DNA of 64,000 nt from contig OX344762.1 in assembly GCA_947034895.1 (NCBI GenBank), positions 11,661,501 to 11,725,500 of the forward strand, in the 5' to 3' direction. The stretch comes from Rhytidiadelphus loreus. Its lineage: Eukaryota > Streptophyta > Bryopsida > Hypnales > Hylocomiaceae. Below are positions 49,281 through 61,580 of the stretch, in pieces. The notes under the pieces were generated by a model, which saw nothing but the letters and a program-made list of their open reading frames with translations, had not been told where the DNA came from and did not search any database. Numbering within the stretch: the stretch's first letter is position 1; the number at the start of each line of letters is the position of its first letter. The position numbers were made by a program, and so were the translations under genes.

Positions 49281-49932
49281 TTAACCCCTAAATGCCCAAG
49301 GCACCAAATTTTGGTGTCGACAATACTTTGAAGTTAAATAAAACCTAACCAAGTTTCTAGTTTTAGTAGTTTATATTTCTGAAAAATTATTTTTGAAGTT
49401 TAGTCTTAGCATCAAAAATACAATTTTGAAAATGATTGATTATGTTTATTCTATTCAAGATTTTGTCCAAGGGTGCCCAATGCAATCTTGACTTTCTGTA
49501 GTGTTGAGGGCTCTTGGAAGTGAGCATCAAATTCACTAGATCTTAGAGAAAAAATCACATTAGAAATTCTTTTTTTAAAATTGTAAATTAGATTTTGAGA
49601 AGTCATAAATTGATTGGAGTTATGCATGTTAGGCCCTTTAACCTCATTTTTTTGGTAACCAAATTTTTAGATTTGACATGTGAAAAGAGGATGGAAAGAC
49701 TTCAAATCACTTTTGTAGTTTTGACACCCTCGTCATCAAACATTATAATATTTCAATCCATAAGTGATATTCTTGTTTGTTTTTTCTCTGAGATCTCTAA
49801 CATGCCTAGTTTGAAATTGTACAATTACAATTCAATATAAAAATTGATACAACTTATCAAAATGTTGATTGTTTGTTCAATTTAGAGCTAACTCCTAGAA
49901 GCTAAAAAAAACCTTGAGTATTTAGGGGTTAA
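49281..49932 (+). mobile_element. Family D TTAA-type MITE, copy D1
   Basis: 652 bp between TTAA at 49,281 and TTAA at 49,929-49,932. Left end TTAACCCCTAAATGCCCAAG; reverse complement of right end TTAACCCCTAAATACTCAAG, 18 of 20 identical. Immediately inside the left end is a hairpin (GGCACCAAATTTTGGTGTC). Its body differs from families A, B and E. A plus-strand ORF of 81 codons (49,595) has no protein-like character. Confidence 0.83.
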
Positions 49933-51559
49933 CCCTATTTATCCGTGCAACCATTTCATTTGTTCAAGGGCAATAATTTTTTTTCAATTTTTAATTTTTT
50001 TATGTGAATAGAAAAATGAGTTGTCAATCTTTGAATATCAGGTGCATTACATATTGAAGTTGCTATATTGCAACTTTTTAATGACAAAATGAACCAAAAA
50101 AATGTACTAGGTATTCAAAATTTTAAAGAAAAAGTAATCATGATGTTTTCATGATCAAATCCTTGATGTTTTTTTGCTTATCAATATAAGGTGAAATTCT
50201 TTTGTTTATCACTCATAAGAAAATCACATCTTTGTAAATTTAAATTGGATTTTTGGTGAATTTTTTCAAGTGAAATGATTGAGATTGATTAAAATGTACA
50301 GATTTTTTTTCAAATTGAAAATCAAGATAATTTCTATTCTAGATGCATAATGAAAACTTCAAAAAGTTGTAAAAACATATTTCATAGCACATCTATGTTT
50401 TGTTCAAGCCCCCTTGGGTGGTTAAGGTTAGATGTGTTTTATGTTTTGAGTAAATAATCAATTGTATAGCTCCAAAGCATATAATTTTATGTCTTCTTAA
50501 CACATTAGGGTGTAGACAATATGATTTAAATACAATGAAATTAATTTTGATATTTTTGAATCCCCGCTTGACCTTGGAAAATAATCCATGGTACCTATCT
50601 ATCTACAACTTATATTAGGTTGGTTGTTTTCTTTTTCTTGTTTGTTTGATACCTTGATATCTAAGAAATTGTGAGTCCCTCCAACCTCATTCTTGGTAAC
50701 ATTGAAAAGCTCTATACGAGGAGGGGTGAAAAAACTTGTTTTCAGGTGTACAGTGTGAAAGTTATGGATTTTATATTATTTTTAAATTTAAAAAATAAAT
50801 TAAATTATTTATTATTTTGGAAAAAACATAACTTTCACATCACACTTCCAAACGCTACAAAACAAAGCCCTTGCACTCCTTTGTGCATAAACTTTCTATT
50901 CATATTAAGAACACAACTTCTCACATTGTGCGACAAACTAGGGGTGCACGGACTTTGTTTTGTGATGTTCCTACTCACAGCAAAAAAAAATTGAATTTTT
51001 TATGAATTAAAAAATTAGAAAATTATTTTAATTTTAATTATAGTGTAGCAATGATATGGGGCACACTAGTACATTTTTATACGAAGATAGAACGAAGGAA
51101 TGTTGAGAGAAGTTATAATACAAAATCTCACATAAACATGAAATCATTGCACATACTAGTTGCAAAAGTGTAGCTACATGACCAAGACAGTCTAAACAAT
51201 TATGTGTTCCTAGTAAAAAAAATATTAGAAAGTGTACTATTTCTAAAGGTATAGAATTTTTATTAAAAAGTAGCTAGACATAATGTAGTTCGATACACAA
51301 TTTCAAAATAAAAATATATTTATATATGATAAAGTATAATAAGAGGGGGGAAAGTTGCATATGCTTTGACTTCATTTGTAAAGATTGTAATTTTCAATCA
51401 TATACTAAATAACTAAAAGCTTACAATGAAAGTTGGTTTAGAATTACATATGTAATGCATATTTGAAGGAGGAAGTTTCTTCTTTGTAATTAGAGGACAT
51501 TGGAAACTTGGGGAAGGCACTATATATGAATTAAATGCCTCTATACAAGCAAAGTGTAT
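49933..51559. other. Gene-free AT-rich intergenic DNA containing repeat C copy C4
   Basis: No gene seen. Around 50,620-51,075 lies a copy of dispersed repeat C with an internally palindromic layout. 'caaaacaaagcccttgcactcctttgtgc' on the plus strand faces 'gtgcacggactttgttttgtg', and the flank 'gggcacactagta' is the reverse of the C2/C3 start. Confidence 0.55.
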
Positions 51560-52470
51560 TTAATCCCTAAATGTTTTTGACTACCATGTTTTCACCAAAA
51601 ACGCTAAAAAATAGTCATTTCTAGTATAAGTACCAAATTTTAGAAAAGAAAGGAAATTTGGACACCTGTAATTGTAGGATCTTGTATTAAACTGGTTTGA
51701 AAAGATGTGAGAAAATTTTCAAAATTTCCACCATAAGGATTGAAAGATATTAGCCTTTGAAGTGACAAAAATCCTTTGGGGGGCCTTCCAAAAAAACCAG
51801 GCAGCTGCACTTCACAAGGTCACATTTGTATGAAAAAATGTCGATTTTATTGGTGCTTCTTTCGATTCATTCTTTAAAGCAAGTTGTCTACATGCTTGAA
51901 AATTTTCAGATCATTTAAAATTGTACAACACACAGGGAAAAAATAGTAAGTAGAAAGAAGTAGAGAATGATTCAAAATACTAAATTGTTTAAGTATTTAT
52001 ATGGAATTGAAAAATGCCAATCCCAAAAGTTGTAATGTTGTAACAAAATATCTACACCCTATGATTTTAATTTTTTTTCCTAAAATATTGAAAATTGAGT
52101 TAAATAAAAGTATTCAAAATTTATTTTAGGGTAGAAAATCCATAACTACTTGCAAACTAAAACTCCTTATATCTTTCATCTCATTAATCAAAATGGAGTG
52201 ATTCAAAACATTCCATGTATATTTAAATCTAAAAAAAGCAATTTTTTCTTATTTGTGTGGATTGCCCAGTTGAAAAAAAACTACAAATCATACAATAATT
52301 TTTTAACCATGTAATCAAAAGGTATGAAAAAAAATGAGCCCTAAAGAAAAACCTTGCATATGTGTTGTGTGAAAGTTTCAAAGGAAAAAAACAAAAATTT
52401 CATTCATAGTGAGGTGCCCTAAATTGCTATGTTGCCAAAATAAATGTTATTTTGGTCTTTTAGGGGTTAA
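51560..52470 (-). mobile_element. Family E TTAA-type MITE, copy E2 (complete)
   Basis: 911 bp bounded by TTAA (51,560-51,563 and 52,467-52,470); ends TTAATCCCTAAATG and CTTTTAGGGGTTAA. It is homologous in reverse complement to E1: the E1 block 'ggcaacatagcgattttggg' corresponds to 'ccctaaattgctatgttgcc' here. Non-coding. Confidence 0.85.
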
Positions 52471-52476
52471 AATGGC

Positions 52477-52539
52477 AAAGGTGCTAGCATGTGAACCTAG
52501 GATCTTTGAGCCCATGAGTCTAAGAGCCTAACCACCTAT
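52477..52539 (-). other. tRNA-like relic (possible SINE head)
   Basis: On the minus strand, ATAGGTG and CACCTTT can pair as a 7-bp acceptor stem (6 of 7). A T-arm-like CTAGG-TTCACAT-GCTAG with a B-box-like GGTTCACATGC precedes the 3' side, and a TGGTTAGGC A-box-like run lies at the 5' side. At 63 nt with a collapsed D-arm it is not a functional tRNA. It could be a tRNA pseudogene or the head of a SINE; no other copy was noticed. Confidence 0.35.
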
Positions 52540-53204
52540 GTTACAAGCATCTTCTATGGTTGTTGGATACCTATGCTGTAGGGTACCTACTTAACCTAGG
52601 TTGAAGGTTTCTAGGCTTGCATTTCTATGCTCACACACTAGTGTTGTTGTTTAGAATGGGGGTATGAATAATAAGAGTTTTCTAAAAATATTCCATAAAA
52701 GTAGAATATTTTGGAGAATATTTCAAGGATTAAGAAAATTGTTCTCCACAAATATTGGGGGGGGCCATGTTAGAACTACTTGTCTTTCTAAGTAATTTCT
52801 TTTAAAAAAAATTAATTACCCTATCTTTACTCTCACATAGTATTTAATCTATATAGCAATTCAATGTTTTTATGCTCAAAACTACTTCGAAGTACTAAAA
52901 CCCAAAACAAGGCTAAAATCTTCATCTATGTTTATTCATTTACAAATCCAACTATAGGATCCTTTAGATAATTTGTTAAAGTACACCTTCCCTCCTACAA
53001 TTTCAAAATAAGCCAATTGCAAGTCCATGATGCTTGTATTTCAAAAAGAAGTATTTTCAACTCTTCCCAAATGGTTAGGTTTCATCTTTCAAACTTTTTA
53101 AACAAAAATGTGTAGATCCAAAAATTTGAAACCCTCCATAATATGTTGAAAAAATAAGTTGAAAATACGTATAAAAATCTCAACAAAAAATATTTAATAT
53201 TCAT

Positions 53205-53655
53205 GCTTGAAAAAAAATAGTAAGTGGAAAGAAGTAGAGTATGATTTAAAATACTAAATTGTTATAAATTTATTTATGAAATTGAAAATTTTCAATTCTA
53301 ATGGTTTTAATGTTGTAATAAAAAATCTATACTCAATGCTTTTATTTTTTTCAAAAGATGCACAAATTGAATTAAATAAAAGACTTCAAAGTCTATTTTA
53401 GAGTAGAGATTTTGTAACTACAAGAAACTAAAACTCCTCATAACTTTCATCTTGTTAATCAAAATGGAATAATTCAAAGCTTTCCGCATATATATATAAA
53501 TCTAGAAAACAAAGTTCAATTTTTCATTTTTCAAAAAAGTGATTTTTTTTAGTTGCCCAAATTGCCTATCGAGCAATAGAAATTACATATCATACAATAA
53601 CTATTTAACCATGTACTCAAAAGCTATACAAAGATTTGTGCCTTAAAATATTGTT
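53205..53655 (-). mobile_element. Family E TTAA-type MITE fragment, copy E3
   Basis: An internal fragment of family E, same orientation as E2. Shared blocks run from 'atagtaagt(a/g)gaaagaagtag' through 'catc(t/t)cattaatcaaaatgga' to 'gccttaaa'. Both termini are missing. It is about 30% different from E2 by eye, so older. Confidence 0.7.
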
Positions 53656-54361
53656 GAAGAGTCTATCTAATATTGAAAGACAACCTTCAAATAATCCAAG
53701 ACTGTCAAATATATATTCCACACCTCTTTTATTTGTGAATTAAAAATGTCCAATAGTAGTTATTTTAGCATTCTTTGCATCTACTTCCATTTGATGATTG
53801 ATGGTTTATATATATATATATATCATCTTATAGGTTACATTCACATCAAATATGAATATCTTAAGCTTATGGGTACTTTCTCACAAGGTTAAGATTTCAA
53901 ACACAGCTAAAGTATTTACTTCAAAGACGTAAATTGTCATCCTAATGTAATGTGACTTTTGTATATAGCATGGGTAGGAGGTATATCTTACATTATTGAA
54001 GCCAATAATTTGCACCCATGGGATTATAATCTTCTAATTTAGAAAATATTGATAAAAAAAAAAGTGAATATTTAATCCACACAAGAAAGAGGTACCTTTT
54101 GTTTTTTGCTCTAAAATTGAAAGCATTGTTTTCCTTTTTTGTGTGAAGCAACTGTTAACTTTGAGGGAATATTTGTTCTCACTTTAGTTATATATTTAAA
54201 TCCTCCTAGATCTACAAGTAAATTATACCCCAACTTTTCATCATATTTGGTGTTAATTTATCCTAAGAAAGATAAGATAAACCTTTCTCGGAGAGAGGAG
54301 TAAAAATGACCTCATTTTTTCTCTTTCCAATCTCAAACCTCCATCACAGTCATTGTAAAAA

Positions 54362-54952
54362 CTTAGAGAGATCACTTAGATTGTCCATTAGAAATTACAT
54401 GTGTTAAGATTTTAGCCCCCTTATATTATATCGTAAAATTTAAATAAAAGAAAAAGACAAAAATATGAATAGATTTTACTACTTTGAAAATTTATGTTTT
54501 GAATTATTGATATTTTTATTTGTTAACTATGATTAGTTACAACTTTTTGAAGTAAAGAGATACTGCACTACAGAGCTGAAAATAACTTTTACACACTTGT
54601 ATTATATGAGAAAAATTTGTCTAAAAAATGAACAAAAAATTGCTAAAAATAACTCTCTATTGAAAGTTCATTTTTCTTGAATAATGATGCAATTATGGTC
54701 ATCTAAATGTATTCTCTATAAATCTTTGAGTTGAAAAACATGTCATTTTAGTTCATTTTTCAACCTATTCTAGAAATCATTTCATATGTTGTTTGAGTTG
54801 GGAATTTTCAACAATAAAAACCTATATTCATTATTAAACAAAATTCAAAATTATAGGTTGAAATTTTGATTTATTAAAAAGTAAACAGGGGGCCAAAAAA
54901 ATCAATTGGATGCATGTGGTTTGTTATAGATACACTAAATGATCTCCCTAGG
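54362..54952. mobile_element. hAT-like MITE, second copy (diverged)
   Basis: Related in reverse orientation to the nested element at 9,596. Ends CTTAGAGAGATCACTTAG and, reversed, CCTAGGGAGATCATTTAG. The flanking octamers TGTAAAAA and AATAAAAA agree at 6 of 8 positions, consistent with a decayed 8-bp target duplication. The interior shares 'aacaaaaatatgaat', 'gaaaatttatgttttgaat' and 'catgtggtttgttata'. No ORF. Confidence 0.7.
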
Positions 54953-57424
54953 AATAAAAAATATTCTATCTTCACGATATCTAGTTCTCAAACATATACC
55001 TTTTATGGGAGCAATTTCATTTGTGCCAAATCTTTGCTAAAATGTAATTCATAAGAAATTAAAATATCTTGCAAAATGATATCTATTGTTTTATTAATGA
55101 AACCACCTTGAATCCTCCAAAACAATTCCAAAGTAATTTGATATCGTCACCTTCAAATGAATGTACGTTAATTTGAAAATATATAAAATGATGTTTCACC
55201 ATTCCATACTCGACATACTTTTGGATTTAAATAGCTTCATCACTTTAGTCGAGGTCGCAAGTTTCAATGTCCTAGAAACTTTAAATAAAATAAAATCCGT
55301 TTAACTTATCCCGTGATCGTTAAGCAACATCCGATCATTTGTGTGGTTGTAGATGAATTCCAAACCTCATTAATGGGGTACGTACGGTTCCACGGTCACT
55401 CTATGGGCGGTGTGTCTTATTTGCATTGTAATGTCACCTCAGCCATCGACAGGATTTGTGCGTGGAATTTTTGTGATTTGTAGGCAAATAAGGCATATGC
55501 ATGTGTGATTGGAAGCGAAGCATGGAATTGTTGTTTAAGGTCCTGAACATGTTGTTTAGCCTCATTAAAAAAAAAGGGGAACAAAAGTGCAGTCAAATAT
55601 TAATACATCTTTCAGTGCCTTTGGCCCAGGAGTCTTGGAGCTGTAAGCTTTTCTTTGCTGAAAGTGGCATACTTATTTGACCAAATACTTGTTCAAGTCC
55701 AAAAGGAGAGCACTATTGAGAGGAGCTGAGAAACTCATCAGCATTTAACCGAAACCCAATTTGATACGGAGATATTTTGATACCACTCAAAATTCACTCA
55801 AAATAATAACAAGGAAGTGAGCTCTGGTTCTCATGGGGAGGCTGTCATGAATTAACCCTTTTAAGGACTAAGAAAACCCAAATTGGGATTTATGTTTTTT
55901 TAAGCAATTTTGAAGAATTTATATTGGGGATTTTATTGATTTTAATAGTTATTTATTTAAACCAATGCATGCAACGTTCTTCACTCAAGCTAATGATATA
56001 ATAAACAAATTTCATTTAGATTATACTTTCTACAATATTATCAATCGAAGTCGACAACTTAAAATCATGAATTCTTAGTATGTAAAGGATAAGAGTCAGT
56101 TTGTTTGAAACGCCACAAAAATTTAAACAACAAAGTATGATATTGATTGATCATAGCATTCTTACCAAGAAAGTAATATATTCATCGTTTTGAAAAAATA
56201 TTTGATGTACTTTATTTTACCAACAAAGATACCTATCTTACTCTTAAAGTTTTCCATTCTCTTCTAACCATTTGATTCATTATTCTCTTCATCATTTTAA
56301 GAGCGCACTTTTATGTTGTGTGTTGGAATTGAAAACAAATATATGAGTTTTTAAGAGTTGGAATTGCCTACACGATGCTTTCACTTCTATATGAGTAAGG
56401 AGAAGTTGCATTTTAGGAGTAACTTTGCCTTTTTTTCAAAATAAAAGCAATTGAAAAAGTTCATACAAAATAGCTCTCCACTAAAACTTGCCTAGCCTCA
56501 CGCATTCTTCACATTCAAGTCTCCTATGAAAATTTGCCAATCAACAATTCCAAGTCTCCTCCTGCAACTATTGCACATTTCCATGTAGAATTCTATAATT
56601 TCTTTTGTCATTGCTTCAAGATTTAACCAATTTTATGTACATGTAAGTTTGCTTTAATAGTTATCATAATCCTATACATGTTTTTGTTAATTAAAATGAC
56701 CTTATAACTTGTTCCAACATGTTACCATGTGGATTCAATAACGTAACTACATTCAAAATCGTCCCCTTTGGAATATTGACCCCTACTTTTGGATAGAAAA
56801 TGGAGAAGCTCAAGACCCAAAATGGTGAGGAGTAGAAGGACAATAGCAACCTGGAATTCGGGACCATTTTTAGTGTGATTAGATTCATTAATGATAATGC
56901 ATAGGTGGTGGTTCTTTGAAGGGACAATTTTAAATAAGCTTGCTTTCAATTTAGTCTTTTGTTGGGGAGTGTTTAATACTATGAATATTAATTCTAAGTT
57001 TGCATCACTTGGATTTTGAATTCACCTAGGTTGCACTTATAGCCTCCTACAACCATCATCTTTGAAAAGTTATATCTAATTTGTTGTGTCTCCTAAAATT
57101 GCCTAATCACTTGTATCTAGCTTTATTTTGATGTGCCAATGCACAAAAAATATTCGTGATTTTCTATGCAAGCCAATTATGCCACAAAGCTTATTTTGGA
57201 CAATTTTAAGCGTAGTTACCTTATAACAAATCTACATAACAAACAGATGAACTATACATGCTACAAATGTGTTATTAATACAGCACAAACACAGATGAAC
57301 TATCATGGTGTGTAAGGGCATCCTCCATGGAAGCAATATAACTTATTAGCCTTCCAAATATATTTCTAACTTTTCACCAGTTTATAATTAGAACCTCAAA
57401 TTACTATCATCGAAAGCACATCCA
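54953..57424. other. Gene-free intergenic DNA
   Basis: No gene could be supported. A lone TTAACCCTTTTAAGGACTAA terminus at 55,852 marks the remnant of another TTAA-type element whose partner end is not recognisable. Around 55,200-55,560 the GC content is slightly raised without a credible reading frame. Confidence 0.5.
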
Positions 57425-57805
57425 TTGTAAGGTGAAGGCATCCTTGTACCTATTTATGTACCCTAGACTACCTCTTAATGTGTCTTTAGACTTTAGTTAA
57501 TGTGTCCTTCAAATGCTTACCTTTGATTCCTTGATGCATTTGAAGGTCACATACTTAACTTTCATTTGCTAACCACTGATTTTTGCAGATTTCAGTTTAG
57601 GATCCACCTATGTGAGAGTTTCAATGGTATAGGGAGCTAGCACTCTAAAAAATCATAGAAATTACACATCACATCCGAAAAATCTATTTTTTTTTAATAT
57701 TCATGATTTTCACTTGCTATTTCTATAAAATATCATTTTTAGGAAAAGGTGTCTCCAACTATGATGAATTGCTTATATTGACGTTTTTGGGAGCTTCCAC
57801 CTTAC
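57425..57805 (-). repeat. Host repeat G2: uninterrupted paralog of the 11.6-13.9 kb locus (empty sites)
   Basis: Read on the minus strand, this stretch is continuous across the positions where E1 and A3 sit in G1. The A3 site is 57,497-57,500 (tttgaaggacaca-TTAA-ctaaagtct). The E1 site is about 57,736-57,741 (ccttttcc-taaa-aatgatatt, one base off TTAA). It therefore records the locus before both insertions. Confidence 0.85.
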
Positions 57806-58518
57806 TTTAAATAAGTACAAGAAAACTCAAATTTAAACATTGGAAAATGAAAAAAAAAAAAAAAAACCCTTCAAAAACAAGCTAATTAAAAAAAAAATTA
57901 TAGAGTTTTGAGTAATCTGAAGGTCACTTGGTCCTTCCCGGGTTTACTTAATTTATGTCAATCTAGAAGGTTGCAGTTTAATTCTTTGTACTCCAATCTG
58001 ACTTGAGAAACGAGTGAAGAGGAAGCAATGAAGTACAAAGCCAGCCCATGATGAACATGAGGGTGCCCAAAAAGTGCACCAATACACTCTGAAGTTTTGT
58101 AGAAATTCAACTATGGACGGTTATTAGAACCTTCTAATTTAGTACTCTTTTCGCATTTCTTTTTGACTCATCATGCAGAATTTTTCATCTGGCCAAGGAC
58201 AAAGCACGTTCAATTTCTCTATCCATTAGAAAAATGCGGTGAGGGGATTTATCTTTGCAACGCATGTCTAATAACAACCCCTACTATTATGTGTATATTC
58301 TTGGCTTAAATGTATAACGTACCGACCTACGTAAGGTACACGAGTCCTTCAAATTCTTTTGAATTTGGATACATTTATTTTTAGCACTTTGAAATTTCAT
58401 ATTTTATTCCTTTTGAGAGTGTCCAAAACAAGGCATGCTATAAGAATCTAAAATTTCTTTTTGACTTTTGATCAAGACCCAACATGAATTCAGACAACTT
58501 TATACTATGAACCATACT

Positions 58519-59422
58519 TTAATCCCTTGAGGCCTAAGGCCTTTTGGGGTTAAAAAACAACATTGCTTTTGAAGTGTTATACTTCAAAATGTCAGTGAGG
58601 TAGAAAAATCTCAGTTGTACAATCTTGTAGTATATGTGTTGTAGATGACACAAATCAAATTTGGAGTCATTTGGCCATATAGATTGCAAGATTATAATTT
58701 TTTAGTGTAGAAAAAGGATGCTAAAATTTGATTTCAAAACCTACTCAAATGAAAAAAACTTTAAACTATTAATTGCTTCAAAACCAACATACAAACACAT
58801 TGGTGGGAAAAAAAATCATTGAACTGATTCATTGTGTCTATAAAATGGCTTTGAAATGTCAAGAAAAGTTGCAAAAAATCCATCTAAGGCTAAACCTCCT
58901 TCTAGTAAAATGCTTCTCAGTCTCTCATAACTTCTTGGATTGATATGAAACTTCTGGTCACACAAACTAGACTAGTATGCACAACTTTCTCCAAAAAATA
59001 ATACTGAAAATGGACACTATATGAAGAAAAAACAAGCCACGGAAGTTCATTATGATCCAAAAATGTTGGGATTCTGAACTTCAAATTGCTTCCAAACATT
59101 CAAAAAAACTTCGATTGACATAATTTTTTTACCACAATAACTAGACTTTAAGGAGAACATAATCCAACAAATTTGATTGAAAATGAGAATTGAATGAAGG
59201 AGATACAAGCCCCCAAAGTTGCAGGCATCAAATATAGTTTGGTGAACTCAAATTGAACCTTTGAACTTTGATTGGCTTACAGAAAATCAATAAATCTTTT
59301 ATTGATGTGAAAATTTTACCATGGAAACTAGAAGAGAGAGCTCAAATTTCCCAACAAGTTTGATTGAATTTGGACATTGGATACAAAAGTTACAACACTT
59401 TAAATTGGACTTTAGGAGTTAA
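58519..59422 (+). mobile_element. Family A TTAA-type MITE, copy A5 (decayed ends)
   Basis: 904 bp; begins TTAATCCCTTGAGGCCTAAG and ends TTTAGGAGTTAA, both TTAA kept. Collinear with A3 and A4 (ttgcttttgaagtg, gtgttgtagatgacaca, acacaaactagactagtatgc), with a few deletions. Non-coding. The gap 57,806-58,518 before it contains a 17-A tract (57,850-57,866) and no gene. Confidence 0.82.
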
Positions 59423-60889
59423 AATGTATCTCGTTTAAAATGTATCTCACTTAAAATTAGGTGTTGTTACTTTACTCAGAGAGTATTGCACTCTTCAGTA
59501 CTTGATATATCCAATTAGCAAAAGGTGCAAATTAGTGTTGTTATACTAAAAGAGAAAAGTTATTGGGGTACCAGGCTATATTGTACTCAAAGCACAACTT
59601 TGCCAATTTTCTACCACAAAATATTTGATCTTTTCTAAAAATGAAGTTTGATAGAAGCTATAATAGGATTATTTCATAAGAGGCTTTCTATCCTTCATAA
59701 TTTTTTTGTAAAACTATTTTTGAAATGAATTTGACATCTATTTTTAGAAATATTCTCAGCCCAAGATATCAACCAAGTCTAACACAGTGAGAGCATGGTT
59801 CAATTGCCCTTATGTACCTTTGAAACCATTTTCCTTTATTGTAGCTCTGGATATGAACTCTTGTTATTGAACACCATTTCATTGTAGAAAATTATTTTAA
59901 AACAAGTACATAAATCTTTTTTTAAATACAGATACGATAGGGCAAATTGGACAACATTGTGGAATTTATATTAAAATTTTAATATCAAATTATACTCAAA
60001 AATTTATACTATAAGTTTTTGTTTCATTTGAAGACAAGTTAGATTCAATTTTTTAAATTTACATAGAAAATGAAGACAATCCAACTTCATTTCAAGTCCC
60101 ACTTAAAAAAACTTGTTTGACCCAAAAAAAATTTAACTTATATTAATTTCATAATAACATGACAAACAAGAGTAAATATGTTTTAACTACTTAAGGTTCG
60201 TGCATTCCAAAAGTGGATGCACATTGGTCAACTTTGATGGTTACTTTCAAGATAACCATTCTTGGTATTTGTATTAAACTAAAAACATGAAGCTCGACAA
60301 GTTTTGTTTCTATTCCATTTGAAAAATTTGAAAAAATCTTGAAATTGAAAGAATTACTTCAATTGCAAGATTTATAGGTTAGGATTCAAAATGTCCAATA
60401 ATATGTGTATTTTATTTGTACTTTTTTCTTTTAAATGGTTCTCAATTCTTAAATTTTAAGCAATTTTCGAGGTATTTAGGATCTTGATTTTGTGAGTTAC
60501 AAAAAGTTGAAGCTGAAGGTAAGATGAGTCATTTTTAGGCAAAATTAATTGTAGGGTCTTGTAGGAAGCCTCATCTCTACAAAGTTTAGTTTCAATCCAA
60601 GTCATAAATTACAAGATTATAATGTAAAAAGTGAAGGGTACCTCAAATAAATAATGTTTTGGCATAGCCAAAATTGTGCTCCTATATACTTTAGAAAGTT
60701 AGCATTCTATATTCATTCTCAATATAATTAAGTTCCACATGCATGGAAACAAGTCTTGTATTTTTAGGACCAAAAATGAGTGAAAAAATGGTCTTGTAGT
60801 AGTGATCACTTCATTATTAAATTTCAAAGATTATGAAATAAATGGAAGATTTGTCACAAATCTAGAGCCAAAATTCAAGATTGAACATC
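59423..60889. other. Gene-free AT-rich intergenic DNA
   Basis: I see no gene, RNA gene or assignable repeat in this stretch. Confidence 0.6.
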
Positions 60890-61390
60890 TATCCCTTAAG
60901 TTATATTGTTTTGTTTTGTTTTGTTTGTTTGATACATTGAGATCTATAAAACTATAAGTCCTTTGGCCATGTTCTTGGTACTAGTAGAAAGTTCATTGTG
61001 ATGAGGGGTGAACAAACTTTGTGCACAAAAAGTTTTAAGCACAAAGGAGTGTAAAGGCTTTGTTTCATGGTGTATTGACCTATGGTGTGAAAGTAAGTAA
61101 ATTTCAAAGTTTTTATAAATTTCAAAGTGGAATTAAACAATATTTTATTTTGAAAAAAAAAATAACTTTCACATTGCATGTACAAACACCATAAAACAAA
61201 GCCTTTGCACTCCTTCATGCATAAAGTTTTCTATTTGTATCAAGAACAAAACATTTTACAGTGCAACAAAGCCTTGCACTCTTTTGTACATAAAAGATAT
61301 TGAATTCCAAAGTTTTTATAAATTAAAAAAATGATTAAAATTTTTAAAATTTTGGTCGTGGTAATGGCACATGACACACTAATGATAGAA
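60890..61390. repeat. Dispersed repeat C, copy C5 (palindromic layout)
   Basis: 'gtttgtttgatac(a/c)ttga', 'gtgtaaaggctttgtttcatggtg' and, further on in opposite sense, 'caccataaaacaaagcctttgcactcc' show two facing halves, the same layout as C4 at 50.6-51.1 kb. It ends near 'ggcacatgacacactaatg', a decayed form of the C2/C3 start. Non-coding. Confidence 0.55.
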
Positions 61391-61580
61391 TGAATGAATA
61401 TAAGAAAAGACACACAATATGATTTATTCTTGAAAAATGGCTCAAATTTGAGTACAAGATGTGTATTCCAATAGTTGTTTGTACCTACAGAGTTAAAAAA
61501 AAGGAGAAGGCAATGCCGCTCCAAGGCTAATTTACTATTGTGTAGCTCATAAAAAAAGGGCCATGAATAGTTTAGGTTAA

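Noticed and set aside
53806..53825. (TA)n tract
   Set aside because: Ordinary short microsatellite; no feature beyond that.
56691..56949. Overlapping ORFs of 78 and 75 codons on the minus strand
   Set aside because: Two frames of one AT-rich stretch, no motif, no splice context.
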